A DNA stretch of 63,541 nucleotides, taken from assembly GCA_017474765.1 (NCBI GenBank), contig JAFVGW010000027.1:1-63541 (forward strand). The letters are read 5' to 3'. Both the position numbers and the translations under genes were made by a program. Each line of letters begins with the position of its first letter. The first letter of the stretch is position 1. The notes below the pieces were generated by a model, which was not told the origin of the DNA, made no database searches, and saw only the letters and a program-made list of their open reading frames with translations. This document shows positions 44,589 to 53,934 of the stretch, one piece after another. The DNA comes from Salinivirgaceae bacterium. GTDB lineage: Bacteria; Bacteroidota; Bacteroidia; Bacteroidales; SZUA-534.

Positions 44589-45116
44589 CTATTTCTTACG
44601 TCCGCAAAAATCGTAAGCCAACCTAATCATCAGAAGTTCGGAAAACTCACTGCCCGAATCGCCGACAACTAGCCCGTACACTGCCTCGTGGCTCTGCAAT
44701 TCGACACCGACACCCAAATTGAAGTGGCGGAACCGCACGCCTATCTCTGGCGCAACGTAGGCTCCCGTTATGTCGCCATCGGTAATGCCCATTTTGAAAT
44801 TCAGGTATGGCGAGATTGGTTTTTCAATCATATCAAGTCGGGCATCGGCATACAGGGTGGCCGAGACGAACGAGTAATCATCGTTTTTATAAAGAAGTGA
44901 GCCGAAGTTCAACTGCGCACCACCGCCCACAAACCATTTCGGGTTGATTTGATAGCCGTGAGTGCTGCCGACACTGTACGACTCCCAATCGTCGGCGTTT
45001 CCTACGTAATAAACAAAACCTGAACCTCGGTAGCCCGTGGTCGGAAAGGCTGATTTTTCTTGTGCGAATGTGCTTGCGGCGGCAAACATCAGAATTGAAA
45101 CTAATAACTTTTTCAT
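44589..45116 (-). CDS. Outer-membrane beta-barrel protein
   Basis: A 175-residue exported protein with a signal peptide (about residues 1-19, ASTFAQ) followed by alternating amphipathic strands (GYQINPKWFVGGGAQLNFGSLL, SPYLNFKMGITDG, HFNLGVGVELQ, LLMIRLAYDF), as in small 8-strand barrels of the opacity/OmpA-barrel type. No periplasmic domain follows. Specific function is unknown. It stands alone, with repeat elements on both sides. Confidence 0.75.
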   Translation of the reverse strand: MKKLLVSILMFAAASTFAQEKSAFPTTGYRGSGFVYYVGNADDWESYSVGSTHGYQINPKWFVGGGAQLNFGSLLYKNDDYSFVSATLYADARLDMIEKPISPYLNFKMGITDGDITGAYVAPEIGVRFRHFNLGVGVELQSHEAVYGLVVGDSGSEFSELLMIRLAYDFCGRKK

Positions 45117-45182
45117 TGCTTTACTTTTTTAATGTTAATACTCCGAAAAGTTTGTTGCGCAACTGTCTTTTCGTCAGCAAAT

Positions 45183-45225
45183 AAAAGTGCCACTTGTCCC
45201 AAAACGTGAGACAAGTGGCACTTTT
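45183..45225. terminator. 16-bp hairpin with T-run
   Basis: AAAAGTGCCACTTGTC / GACAAGTGGCACTTTT with an 11-base loop and T-runs on both strands. It lies upstream of the barrel gene and beyond the 3' end of the ATPase gene at 45455, where it could stop minus-strand transcription. Confidence 0.8.
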
Positions 45226-45296
45226 TAGCAAAATGAGTTATTTTTTATACATAATTTATCCGTTTAGTGCCCCCGAAACGCGCCGTAGGTGCGTAA

Positions 45297-45411
45297 GATT
45301 GGTAGAAAAAACGCATTAAAATAGAACAAGCGTGCCGTAGGTACGCAACGCCATTTAATGTGGCGTACCTATGGCACGCTTTTTTGCGGGGTAACGTGCT
45401 TTCTACCAATC
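45297..45411. repeat. Nested REP-like hairpin
   Basis: Outer arms GATTGGTAGAAA (45297-45308) and TTTCTACCAATC (45400-45411) enclose an inner imperfect hairpin. Its arms are AAGCGTGCCGTAGGTACGC and a complement carrying two substitutions, and its loop contains CCATTTAATGTGG. GCCGTAGGTGCG also occurs just before (45281-45292), so copies of one repeat family are clustered. The inner stem is followed by T6. No gene lies in 45117-45454. Confidence 0.85.
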
Positions 45412-45454
45412 TGTTGTCCCTAACGGGACATTTTTCCGATAACCCCCGACAGCG

Positions 45455-46654
45455 TCAGTAGAGAAAACCGAAGGCGTAGAGCGGAATTTGGTTGCCTGCG
45501 GCGTATTCAACGTTGTCGGCAACCACAAAGGCATTGGGCTGGCCCGCAATCTGGCTGCCGTCATTCGATTTTCCGCCAACTTCGAGCGTGTATTTGCCAT
45601 CGACAAGGAAATCGGCCTGCGAAGTGGCGTATTCAACTCGGTGCTGCTGCCGCAACTGATTGACAATGAACGCTTCGCGCATTGTTCCGCTGTTCATCTC
45701 GCCCACCGAGAGCGCTGCCATCAGGTTGGTGTTCTCAAGATAAATCTTATCGGGCTTCTGCATTTTCTTCACATTCTGAACGTCGGAATAGAGAAGATTG
45801 AGCAGGTGAGCGCGGCTAAGATACTGCAAATAAGCGAGTAAGGTGCCGCGCGTTGTCTCGGCCATAGTAGCAAGTTTGGCAATGTCGACCTGCATCGGGC
45901 ACTCCGAAGCCAACACAAACATCAGCGCCTTGATTTTGCGGATACTCGCCACATCGACGCCGCAGAGCAGCGGCAGTTCAATGTCGATTATCATATTCAC
46001 AATGTTCTCGACCCGCTGGTGGTAATCGTCTTCGCCGCTGGCCGCAAACGGATAGTATCCGCTGCGCAGATAATCAGCAAAATAGGCCATCGGGCGCACC
46101 TGGGCCACAACCGCGTTGCACAGGTCGTTGGGGGCGGCAAGCAGGGCGTCGAGCGCAATGCGGTCGAACTTCAGATTGTGCCGCAGTTGCAGATACTCGC
46201 GAAACGACAGGCCGTGCATATCGTAGGCAATGCAGCGGCGCGAAAGGTCGGCGTCGGCGTTCAGAATCTGCAGCAGCGACGACCCGCTGAACACGAATCG
46301 CATTTCGGGATACTCGTCGTAGGCGTTTTTCAGTTCAATGCTCCAATTGGCGTATTTGTGCACTTCGTCGATAAACAGGCACTCGCCGCCGTTCATATAG
46401 AAATCGGCCACAAGGTCGCTCAGCGTGTGGCGGCTGAAATACAGGCTGTCAAGGCTGACATAGAGCGCCCGCTTGACGTTGCCGCCGTATGCCAACTTTA
46501 TGCGCTGAAGCATAAGCGTGGTTTTTCCAACGCCGCGCGCTCCGCGGATTGCAATTAGTCGGTTGTTCCAGTGAACGTCGTCCATTGTGCTGCGCACGAA
46601 TTTCACCGACGTGTTCTTGAGCAATCTTTGGCACCTTTGCAGTATCGTGTTCAT
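45455..46654 (-). CDS. AAA ATPase with DUF4143 C-terminus
   Basis: A 399-residue protein. The N-terminal AAA domain has Walker A RGARGVGKTT near residues 34-43, Walker B CLFIDEVHKYANW and sensor FVFSGSS. The C-terminal DUF4143 part carries ADFLVDGKYTLEVGGK, which looks like a degenerate PD-(D/E)xK core, and ends IPLYAFGFLY. The family is abundant and variable in Bacteroidales and its role is not established. It is preceded by five palindromes spaced 33-34 bp, and a second, deleted locus of the same kind is at 35860-36065. Confidence 0.88.
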   Translation of the reverse strand: MNTILQRCQRLLKNTSVKFVRSTMDDVHWNNRLIAIRGARGVGKTTLMLQRIKLAYGGNVKRALYVSLDSLYFSRHTLSDLVADFYMNGGECLFIDEVHKYANWSIELKNAYDEYPEMRFVFSGSSLLQILNADADLSRRCIAYDMHGLSFREYLQLRHNLKFDRIALDALLAAPNDLCNAVVAQVRPMAYFADYLRSGYYPFAASGEDDYHQRVENIVNMIIDIELPLLCGVDVASIRKIKALMFVLASECPMQVDIAKLATMAETTRGTLLAYLQYLSRAHLLNLLYSDVQNVKKMQKPDKIYLENTNLMAALSVGEMNSGTMREAFIVNQLRQQHRVEYATSQADFLVDGKYTLEVGGKSNDGSQIAGQPNAFVVADNVEYAAGNQIPLYAFGFLY

Positions 46655-46690
46655 AATCTTTATGTTTTATCCGCCATAAAGGTAATAATT

Positions 46691-46841
46691 CGTTTTGAAT
46701 AAAAAACGATTTTGGTAATATTTTGTTTTCCACACAAAACATATTAAATCAAAAAGTGTTTTCCGCACAAAACACATTTAGCAAAAAAAGTGTTTTCCGC
46801 AGAAAACACTTTTGGACAAATTTTGTTCGATACGGAAAACG
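46691..46841. repeat. Five palindromes at 33-34 bp period upstream of the ATPase gene
   Basis: Units of 18 bp start at 46691, 46724, 46757, 46791 and 46824. The central three are TGTTTTCCACACAAAACA, TGTTTTCCGCACAAAACA and TGTTTTCCGCAGAAAACA; the third extends to AAAAGTGTTTTC / GAAAACACTTTT. The outer two are degenerate (CGTTTT...AAAACG and TGTTCG...AAAACG). The nearest unit is 36 bp from the ATPase start. Spacing near three helical turns would place sites on one face of the DNA. Frames on both strands are open across parts of it, but a 34-bp step breaks any repeat peptide. Confidence 0.9.
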
Positions 46842-46898
46842 CTTTTGCGATTGGCAAAACGGAATTTGCTGCGAAAAAATCGGTGCCTGCGGAAAGCG

Positions 46899-47849
46899 CT
46901 ACCCGTTCACCACGTTCACAGGGCGGCCTTCGGTGAAAGCCTTCAGGTTGGCGAGAGCAATGCTCATCAGTCGTTGGCGGGCTTCGAAGGTGGCCCACGC
47001 AATGTGCGGCGTGATTTGGCAGTTGCGGGCGGTGAGCAGCGGATTGTCGGCGGCGGGCGGCTCGGTCGATAGCACATCGACGGCTGCGGCGGCAATGCAT
47101 CCACGGTTGAGAGCGTCGGCAAGGGCCTGCTCATCGACAAGCGGGCCGCGACCTGTGTTTATCAGTATGGCCGACGGTTTCATCTGCGAGAGCACGGCGG
47201 CGTTTATCAGGTGGCGGGTGTTGTCGGAAAGCGGACAGTGTAGGCTCACAATATCGCTTTGCGCCCACAAATCGCTGTACGACACACTTTTAATGCCGTC
47301 GGGCAAGTCCTGTTTGCTTGTCACGGCAACCACCTTCATCCCGAAAGCCAGCGCAATGCGCGCCGTGGCCATTCCCGTGTTGCCGAGCCCCACAAGGCCA
47401 ATGGTTTTGCCAGCCAACTCAACCTGCGGGCGGTCCCAAAAGCAGAAATCGACGCTGCCCGACCAGGCGCCGCCACGCACAAGTTGCGAGTGGTGCTCGA
47501 CCGAGTTGGTAATGTTAAGTATGTGAGCGAAAACCATTTGCGCCACCGACGCAGTGCTGTAGGCGGGAATGTTGGTAACCACAATTCCGCGGCTTGCGGC
47601 ATACTGCAAATCGACAACATTGTAGCCCGTGGCCAGTACGCCAACATATTTAAGATTAGGCATTTGCGACATATTTTCGGCCGTCAGCAACGTTTTGTTG
47701 GTGAGCAGCGCGTCGGCGTCTTTCGAGCGCTCTACGGTGAGAGCGGCGGGCGTGCGGTCGTAAACCGTTATCGGGCCAATCGGCTCAAAAACAGACCAGT
47801 CAAGGTCGCCAGGGTTCAGGCAATAGCCGTCGAGAACAACTGTTTTCAT
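46899..47849 (-). CDS. D-2-hydroxyacid dehydrogenase
   Basis: A 316-residue NAD-dependent dehydrogenase of the D-isomer family, closest by eye to glycerate/hydroxypyruvate reductases. The nucleotide-binding motif is VGLGNTGMATARIALAFGMKV. Catalytic Arg lies in INTGRGPLVDEQAL, Glu in VLSTEPP and His in QITPHIAWAT. Substrate preference cannot be told from the motifs. It lies 94 bp after the DUF3078 gene on the same strand and ends near the palindrome array of the ATPase gene. Confidence 0.9.
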   Translation of the reverse strand: MKTVVLDGYCLNPGDLDWSVFEPIGPITVYDRTPAALTVERSKDADALLTNKTLLTAENMSQMPNLKYVGVLATGYNVVDLQYAASRGIVVTNIPAYSTASVAQMVFAHILNITNSVEHHSQLVRGGAWSGSVDFCFWDRPQVELAGKTIGLVGLGNTGMATARIALAFGMKVVAVTSKQDLPDGIKSVSYSDLWAQSDIVSLHCPLSDNTRHLINAAVLSQMKPSAILINTGRGPLVDEQALADALNRGCIAAAAVDVLSTEPPAADNPLLTARNCQITPHIAWATFEARQRLMSIALANLKAFTEGRPVNVVNG

Positions 47850-47943
47850 TGAATATCAGTTTGTAAAGTATTCCGTTTTTAACTAAAAAGATTCATATTC
47901 TTATTTCAACAAACATCTTTCATTGCCCTATATTATAAATAAT

Positions 47944-49614
47944 TCAGAATCTGAATACAATGCCCAACTTTAGTAACTCTTTGAATTGCAATCCCTTGGT
48001 TGTGTCAATTTGCTTACCGTTCTCGTCTTTGACGGGAATTTCCTGGTCATCGTCATAAATCATTTCAGTGGTGATGGTGGCACGCACATAATAATTGATG
48101 GGGAACACCATCTCAAGGTTCCAATCGACATCGACATTCTGCGGCTTGTGGAAATAGTTTGAGAAAAACTCAGCAACCGAATTGACTTCAATATTCTTCC
48201 AGAACTTGTTCTTATACACCCATTTAAGATAGAGACCCGTCTCACTGCGCACATATCGGTCCTCATCAACATTGTAACGCTTGTGGCTGACGGTGTCGCT
48301 CACAACAAAGGTGTTTTTCGATGATAGCGGCGAAAGAGTTATGCTGTTATGCTGGTCGGGCTTGTAGTCCATACCAATACCGATGGTAAGCGTTGCAGGC
48401 GCCATAAACCGCGACGCCAGCCGCGTTTTGACGTTGCCATTATACTCATAGATTGGCGCAAATTGCGATTTGAACTCCAATTGCCCGCTATAATAGAATT
48501 TTTTGAAAGCGCGATAGCCATAGTTCGATGTGATATTGATTTTATCCTCGCTAGTCCGCGTTGATTTCTTCCCCTGACGGATTGCGCCATATTTAAACAC
48601 TCCTTTGTTTTCCCACGAATGCGCACCTCGTTTGAAATTGGCGTAAAGTTCGAGAGTGGAAAGCAGTGTGATGGTGTTCTCGCCACCTTTCACCCAATTG
48701 TGCAGCGTCATCTGAGTGGCATCGAGGCCGATTTTGCCACCCAACTTCCAATAGTGCGGGTCTTCAGGTTTCGGGCGATCAAGCCTGACAAGACTATGAT
48801 TACGCGATTCTGTCAAAACGTCAAGAAGCAGCCTGCGGGTTTTCTCCATATCGTCAGTTTCAATTTCTGGCGAGTCATTGATGAGCAGACGGAACGAATT
48901 GCGCTGAATATCGCGGATAAGAGCTGGTTCATCGTTCCCGGCAAGGTCCTTAATTGTTGTGCGGATGACACGCGGACTGCCGTCGTATAAACGAAAACGC
49001 AGCGAATCACCATTGATGTTGACCAAATAAAAGATTGCAGTGTCGTTGCGCAATCGTCGTATCTGACTGAACACAGGTATTTTCCTAATATCAGCAAGAT
49101 TCTTGCGAATGGCCTTCACAAGCGTATCTGTATAAGGTGTGGTGAGCGAGACAAGGCTGTCGTAGTTGATGCTGTTGTCCGACACAATGTCGAGAATCTC
49201 ACTGAAAACAGAGTCGGTTGACGACACCTCCGCAGTGTCGAGCGTACGCCGCAAGTGCCATTTCAAACGGTTTTCGGTCATCTCCTGATTAAACCGTTCG
49301 TTGCGCACCCGCACCGTGTCGTAAAAGGCACGCATCCAGGCCAACTCAATCTCAGGGCGGTTATCGTCGACAAGTTTCATGAAATCAGAGAAATTCATAT
49401 TGGTAGTATCGGCAGAAAGCTGATAGTTCAAATAGTGGTAGGCGCCATAAAAAGCAGAGTCGACGATGTTTTCGGGACGGTTCTGCCGAAAATAGCTGTT
49501 TATCAATTCCCGGTCCCAACTTTCGCGGACTACACGCCGCGCACCGCGCCGCTGCGCCGACAGAAGCATCGGGCAGAGACAAAGCAGCAGCAATATCAAC
49601 TTCCGCAAAGACAT
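47944..49614 (-). CDS. DUF3078 outer-membrane protein
   Basis: A 556-residue exported protein with signal peptide (MSLRKLILLLLCLCPMLLSAQ). The N-terminal half is helical and Asp/Arg-rich. The C-terminal half carries the DUF3078 region (HYWKLGGKIGLDATQMTLHNW, GGENTITLLSTLELYANF) and later strands typical of an outer-membrane barrel, ending LLKLGIVFRF with the terminal Phe. The family is confined to Bacteroidota and its function is unknown. It is divergent from the cytidylyltransferase gene at 49816. Confidence 0.85.
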   Translation of the reverse strand: MSLRKLILLLLCLCPMLLSAQRRGARRVVRESWDRELINSYFRQNRPENIVDSAFYGAYHYLNYQLSADTTNMNFSDFMKLVDDNRPEIELAWMRAFYDTVRVRNERFNQEMTENRLKWHLRRTLDTAEVSSTDSVFSEILDIVSDNSINYDSLVSLTTPYTDTLVKAIRKNLADIRKIPVFSQIRRLRNDTAIFYLVNINGDSLRFRLYDGSPRVIRTTIKDLAGNDEPALIRDIQRNSFRLLINDSPEIETDDMEKTRRLLLDVLTESRNHSLVRLDRPKPEDPHYWKLGGKIGLDATQMTLHNWVKGGENTITLLSTLELYANFKRGAHSWENKGVFKYGAIRQGKKSTRTSEDKINITSNYGYRAFKKFYYSGQLEFKSQFAPIYEYNGNVKTRLASRFMAPATLTIGIGMDYKPDQHNSITLSPLSSKNTFVVSDTVSHKRYNVDEDRYVRSETGLYLKWVYKNKFWKNIEVNSVAEFFSNYFHKPQNVDVDWNLEMVFPINYYVRATITTEMIYDDDQEIPVKDENGKQIDTTKGLQFKELLKLGIVFRF

Positions 49615-49815
49615 TGTTCGTGTTGTTTCCGCAAAAGTAATTATTAAATCGCGGAAAAAATGAGCCTGCGAATCGGTGAATAGATGGAAATTGTCGAGAA
49701 AGTTGCGCAGCTGACCGCTGACGACCTACATCTGCAGTATGCCACACAAATCATAATGCACGCCACAGAAAATCAAAAGATTTTTCGCCACATTTGGGGC
49801 ATAAAAACATCGGGT

Positions 49816-50958
49816 ATGAAAGTGTTTGTATCGGGTTGCTACGATATGCTGCACAGCGGCCATGTGGCATTTTTCAAAGAGGCGGCATCGTATGGCGACC
49901 TTTACGTTGGTATCGGCTCCGACCGGACTATTGAAGAGTTGAAAGGCCGCAAGACCATAAATTCCGAACAGGAACGATTATATATGGTCAAATCTATTCG
50001 CTACGTGACAGATGCGTGGATTAACAGTGGTAGCGGACTGCTCGATTTTGTTGATGAACTGCGCCGCCTGAAACCCGACCGCTACGTGGTGAACGAAGAC
50101 GGCCACTCGCCCGCCAAAGCCGACCTTTGCCGCGAGTTGGGCATCGAATATATTGTACTGAAGCGCACTCCAGAAGCGGGTCTGCCAATACGTTCAACAA
50201 CCGCACTGCGCGGCGGCACGGGCTGCCAACTGCCCTACCGACTCGACATTGCCGGCACTTGGATTGACCAGCCTCAACTGTCGAAAATACGCCCGGGATG
50301 GGCCATTACCATATCGCTTGAACCGATTGTTGAGTACAATGAGCGCAGCGGAATGTCAACCTCCACACGCAACGCCGCCCGACAACTTTGGCCCTACCAA
50401 TTGCCGCTCGAAAAGCCCGAAAAACTGGCCGAGTTGCTGTTCCGATTTGAGAACGAGCCCGGACGATCCATCATTTCGGGAGCGCAAGACGCCATCGGAA
50501 TATGCGTTCCGGGACTTGTGCGGCACTACTACAACGGTGTTTACTGGCCCGAACGAATTGAGCGCGTGGATGATGAACCTATTCTGACGTGGCTCGAAGA
50601 CCACATCTACCTTGTAACTCTCTGGCCCCGCCCCGACGGCACCGACCTGCTCTGCAATACCGACATTATACCGCAGAAAATCAGCGCGCTGACCGCTGCC
50701 GCCGATCGCTGCTGGGCTGCCATCATGGCGCGCAATCTGGCGGATTTCGGTCAATCTGTGACCGACTCGTTCAACGCGCAGACGGCGATGTTTCCAAATA
50801 TGGTTAATAAAAAGATTTTGAACGTAATAGAGCAGTACAAGCCCCATGTATTGGGATGGAAATTGGCTGGAGCTGGCGGAGGCGGCTATCTGGCTCTGAT
50901 TTCCGAAAAACCCGTCAGCAACGCAATGAGAATCAAGATTCGGCGGTGGATGGAGTGA
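49816..50958 (+). CDS. Cytidylyltransferase-like and GHMP-kinase-like fusion
   Basis: A 380-residue protein. Residues about 1-130 form a nucleotidyltransferase fold with VFVSGCYDMLHSGHVAFF (HxGH motif) and the following GIGSDRTIEELKGRK. From about 140 a GHMP-kinase-like part starts with GCQLPYRLDIAGTWIDQP and ends with GWKLAGAGGGGYLALIS, the glycine-rich motif of sugar kinases. The start at 49816 is where the HxGH domain begins; the frame stays open 44 codons upstream without similarity. It may make and activate a sugar phosphate for envelope glycans, as heptose kinases and adenylyltransferases do, but the sugar is unknown. Confidence 0.75.
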   Translation: MKVFVSGCYDMLHSGHVAFFKEAASYGDLYVGIGSDRTIEELKGRKTINSEQERLYMVKSIRYVTDAWINSGSGLLDFVDELRRLKPDRYVVNEDGHSPAKADLCRELGIEYIVLKRTPEAGLPIRSTTALRGGTGCQLPYRLDIAGTWIDQPQLSKIRPGWAITISLEPIVEYNERSGMSTSTRNAARQLWPYQLPLEKPEKLAELLFRFENEPGRSIISGAQDAIGICVPGLVRHYYNGVYWPERIERVDDEPILTWLEDHIYLVTLWPRPDGTDLLCNTDIIPQKISALTAAADRCWAAIMARNLADFGQSVTDSFNAQTAMFPNMVNKKILNVIEQYKPHVLGWKLAGAGGGGYLALISEKPVSNAMRIKIRRWME

Positions 50959-50973
50959 TTGCAGAAGTGGAAG

Positions 50974-51411
50974 CTACAACTCTGCGCTAAGATATTCAAA
51001 ATCAACCTTGTTGTGCATAAGATCGGCAATGGTGTAACTGTCGAAGAAATCATTCACCGTCTCATAAAGTTTCTTCCACATGGGTAGCGTGCGACAGATT
51101 TGCGTACGCTCGCACGGTTTTGCATCGCAGCCCAGACAAGCCACAGGCGCCAGTGAGCCTTCGGTGGCGTGTAGAATATCAGTCAAGCGGTATTCCTGCG
51201 CCGGACGGTTGAGCCGGTAGCCGCCGCCCTTGCCGTGAACGCCGTCAATCAGACCCGACTTCGACAATGCCGTGGTTATGCTCTCAAGGTATTTCAGCGA
51301 TATGTCTTGCCGTTCCGAAATGTCTTTCAGCCTTGTATAGCCCGTCGAACCCTGCTCTGCAAGGTCAATCATCACTCTGATGGCGTATCTTCCACGTGTT
51401 GAAATCATCAT
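50974..51411 (-). CDS. Rrf2-family transcriptional regulator
   Basis: A 145-residue repressor of the Rrf2/CymR/IscR group. The winged helix is at STRGRYAIRVMIDLA, ISLKYLESITTALSKSGLI and GKGGGYRLNRP. Cysteines in CLGCDAKPCERTQIC (residues about 91-106) are more than IscR's three and could bind an Fe-S cluster or sense thiols. It lies downstream of metY and cysK on the same strand, so it most likely controls sulfur assimilation; a candidate operator overlaps the metY promoter. An alternative start is the second Met. Confidence 0.88.
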   Translation of the reverse strand: MMISTRGRYAIRVMIDLAEQGSTGYTRLKDISERQDISLKYLESITTALSKSGLIDGVHGKGGGYRLNRPAQEYRLTDILHATEGSLAPVACLGCDAKPCERTQICRTLPMWKKLYETVNDFFDSYTIADLMHNKVDFEYLSAEL

Positions 51412-51491
51412 AATCCCGAATAGTTATCGCAAGTTACTACTTTTTATCTGTTTTGAGTTATTTTTTCGAATAATCTTAAAAATGAAAAAAC

Positions 51492-51530
51492 GCACACCGG
51501 CAATGCCGAAAGCCTCGGTTGCCAGTGTGC
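51492..51530 (-). terminator. Intrinsic terminator between cysK and the Rrf2 gene
   Basis: GCACACTGGCAACCG pairs with CGG...GGTGTGC across a short loop, with a few mismatches, and is followed on the minus strand by T6. It lies 13 bp after the cysK stop. Confidence 0.8.
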
Positions 51531-51543
51531 AGATTACTCATTG

Positions 51544-52476
51544 CTATTCTGAGAACAGACTTGTGCTCAGATAGCGGTCGCCAGTGTCGGGCAGCAGAAC
51601 AACAATGGTCTTGGCTTTGTTCTCGGCGCGTTTGGCCAGTTCAATCGCTGCCCATAGAGCCGCACCCGACGAAATTCCAACCAAAACACCCTCAGTGCGG
51701 CCAACCTCGCGGCCTGTGGCGAAAGCATCCTCGTTCGAAACGGTGATAATCTCATCGTAAATCTTGGTATCGAGCACGTCGGGAACAAATCCAGCGCCAA
51801 TGCCCTGAATTTTGTGCGGCCCAGGCACGCCTGTCGACAAAACAGCCGACGAAGCAGGCTCAACTGCTACAATCTTCACGCCCGGCTTTTTCGATTTCAG
51901 GTATTTGCCGACGCCCGTAACCGTTCCGCCAGTGCCGACGCCAGCCACAAAAATGTCAACTTGGCCATCGGTGTCCTCAAAAATCTCAGGACCAGTGGTT
52001 TCAAGGTGTGCCTTCGGGTTGGCGGGATTCACAAATTGTCCGGGAATAAAGCTGTTTGGCGTTGCTTCGGCCAGTTCCTGCGCTTTCGCGATGGCGCCCT
52101 TCATACCTTTCGAGCCGTCCGAAAGAACAACCTCGGCGCCGTAGGCCTTCATCAGTTGGCGACGCTCGACGCTCATCGTTTCGGGCATTACAATAATGGC
52201 TTTGTAACCGCGGGCGGCAGCCACGCTGGCCAGACCAATGCCTGTGTTTCCACTTGTCGGCTCAATAATCACCGCCCCCGGTTTCAGTTTGCCGGCACGT
52301 TCAGCTTCCTCAATCATTGCTTTTGCAATGCGGTCTTTGACGCTGCCTGCGGGATTGAAGTACTCGAGTTTGGCAATGATTTTTGCCTGCAAGTTGTGCG
52401 CCGACTCAATTCGGCTCAGTTCCAAAAGTGGTGTGTGGCCAATCAGTTCGTCGGCCGATTTGTAAATTCTTGACAT
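51544..52476 (-). CDS. cysK: Cysteine synthase A
   Basis: A 310-residue PLP enzyme that makes cysteine from O-acetylserine and sulfide. The PLP lysine is K47 in [12 protein letters not shown]. The substrate loop is [19 protein letters not shown], and the phosphate-binding loop is [16 protein letters not shown]. Length and motifs are normal for CysK. It sits between metY and the Rrf2 regulator gene on the same strand, giving a sulfur-amino-acid cluster. A 114-bp gap to metY leaves room for its own promoter. Confidence 0.95.
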   Translation of the reverse strand: MSRIYKSADELIGHTPLLELSRIESAHNLQAKIIAKLEYFNPAGSVKDRIAKAMIEEAERAGKLKPGAVIIEPTSGNTGIGLASVAAARGYKAIIVMPETMSVERRQLMKAYGAEVVLSDGSKGMKGAIAKAQELAEATPNSFIPGQFVNPANPKAHLETTGPEIFEDTDGQVDIFVAGVGTGGTVTGVGKYLKSKKPGVKIVAVEPASSAVLSTGVPGPHKIQGIGAGFVPDVLDTKIYDEIITVSNEDAFATGREVGRTEGVLVGISSGAALWAAIELAKRAENKAKTIVVLLPDTGDRYLSTSLFSE

Positions 52477-52590
52477 TTTATTTCTGTTTTAGTTATTAGT
52501 TACAAGTTAGAAGCCGCAAGTTATCAGTTTTTGGCGTCGGGTGTTCAAAAATTGCTCATTTAACTTTGCTCTTTACGCCCTATACCAAAC

Positions 52591-53880
52591 TTATTTCACA
52601 GCGTCGAAAGCCGATTTTAAGTCGTCGATAATGTCGTCAATGTGCTCAGTACCAATCGATAAGCGGATTGTGCTTTGGCTGATTCCCTGACTTGCAAGTT
52701 CGTCGTCGCTCAACTGCGAGTGTGTTGTTGTTGCAGGGTGGATAACCAACGATTTTACGTCGGCCACATTTGCCAAAAGGCTGAAAATCTTTAGATTATC
52801 GATAAACTTCCAAGCCGCATCCTTTCCGCCTTTAATCTCGAAGGTAAAGATGCTTGCACCGCCGTTCGGGAAATATTTTTTGTAAAGTTCGTGGTCCGGA
52901 TGGTCGGGCAGCGACGGGTGGTTAACCTTGGCCACCTTGGGGTGATTCTTCAGAAAATCAACCACTTTCAGTGTGTTCTCAACGTGGCGCTCAAGACGAA
53001 GCGACAATGTCTCGACACCTTGCAGCAGCAGGAATGCGTTGAACGGGCTGATGGCTGCGCCTTGGTCGCGCAACAGAATGGCGCGGATGTAAGTCACGAA
53101 AGCCGCAGGACCAACCACATCGGCAAACGAAACACCGTGGTAACTTGGGTTTGGTGCAGCAATTGGGGCGTATTTGCCCGATTTTTTCCAGTCGAATTTG
53201 CCGCCATCGACAATGATTCCGCCCAGAGTTGTGCCGTGACCACCAAGGAATTTTGTGGCAGAGTGCACAACAATGTCGGCGCCATGCTCAAGCGGACGAA
53301 TCAGATACGGTGTACCGAAGGTGTTGTCGATAACCAACGGAAGACCATGATTGTGAGCAATTTCGGCAATTGCGTCAATGTTTGGAATATCGCTGTTGGG
53401 GTTGCCCAAAGTTTCAAGATAGATGGCTTTTGTGTTCGGACGGATGGCTGACTCAACCTCTTTCAAGTTGTGTGCGTCAACAAAAGTCGTCTCAACGCCG
53501 AACTGCGAAAGCGTGTGCGACAGCAAGTTATAGGTTCCGCCGTAGATGGTTTTCTGAGCCACAATGTGATCGCCGTTCTGTGCCAGCGCCTGAATTGTGT
53601 AGGTTATTGCGGCAGCGCCTGAAGCCAGAGCCAATGCTGCAACGCCACCTTCGAGAGCGGCAACGCGGCGCTCAAGAACGTCCTGAGTAGTGTTGGTCAA
53701 GCGGCCGTAGATGTTGCCTGGGTCGGCAAGGCCGAAGCGGTCGGCGGCGTGTTTCGAGTTATGGAACACATACGATGTTGTCTGATAAATTGGCACTGCG
53801 CGTGAATCGGTTACAGGGTCGGCAGTCTCTTGGCCAACATGAAGTTGCAGTGTCTCGAAGCGGTAGTTTTTCTGTGTCAT
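52591..53880 (-). CDS. metY: O-acetylhomoserine sulfhydrylase (aminocarboxypropyltransferase)
   Basis: A 429-residue Cys/Met-metabolism PLP enzyme that joins O-acetylhomoserine with sulfide or methanethiol. The PLP lysine is in [14 protein letters not shown] near residue 209. The N-terminus [18 protein letters not shown] is typical of the MetY group and fixes the start at 53880, where a strong GGAGG lies five bases upstream. The frame is open 19 codons further upstream, which I judge untranslated. Long C-terminal loops ([25 protein letters not shown]) fit MetY rather than MetB. Confidence 0.93.
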   Translation of the reverse strand: MTQKNYRFETLQLHVGQETADPVTDSRAVPIYQTTSYVFHNSKHAADRFGLADPGNIYGRLTNTTQDVLERRVAALEGGVAALALASGAAAITYTIQALAQNGDHIVAQKTIYGGTYNLLSHTLSQFGVETTFVDAHNLKEVESAIRPNTKAIYLETLGNPNSDIPNIDAIAEIAHNHGLPLVIDNTFGTPYLIRPLEHGADIVVHSATKFLGGHGTTLGGIIVDGGKFDWKKSGKYAPIAAPNPSYHGVSFADVVGPAAFVTYIRAILLRDQGAAISPFNAFLLLQGVETLSLRLERHVENTLKVVDFLKNHPKVAKVNHPSLPDHPDHELYKKYFPNGGASIFTFEIKGGKDAAWKFIDNLKIFSLLANVADVKSLVIHPATTTHSQLSDDELASQGISQSTIRLSIGTEHIDDIIDDLKSAFDAVK

Positions 53881-53885
53881 AATAA

Positions 53886-53890
53886 CCTCC
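53886..53890 (-). promoter_or_regulatory. Shine-Dalgarno of metY
   Basis: GGAGG on the minus strand, five bases before the metY ATG. Such a clear site is unusual in this window and decides the start codon. Confidence 0.85.
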
Positions 53891-53934
53891 TTTTTTATGT
53901 ATTGTTTTAAACTGTTTTGTCGTTTTTGACGATG

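Noticed and set aside
46691..46841. Regularly spaced repeats that look like a CRISPR array
   Set aside because: Units are 18-bp palindromes with 15-16 bp AT-rich linkers, too short for CRISPR repeats and spacers, and there are no cas genes nearby.
46744..47100. Repeat-peptide gene over the palindrome array
   Set aside because: A 34-bp step breaks the 11-residue period and the frame continues antisense to the dehydrogenase gene.
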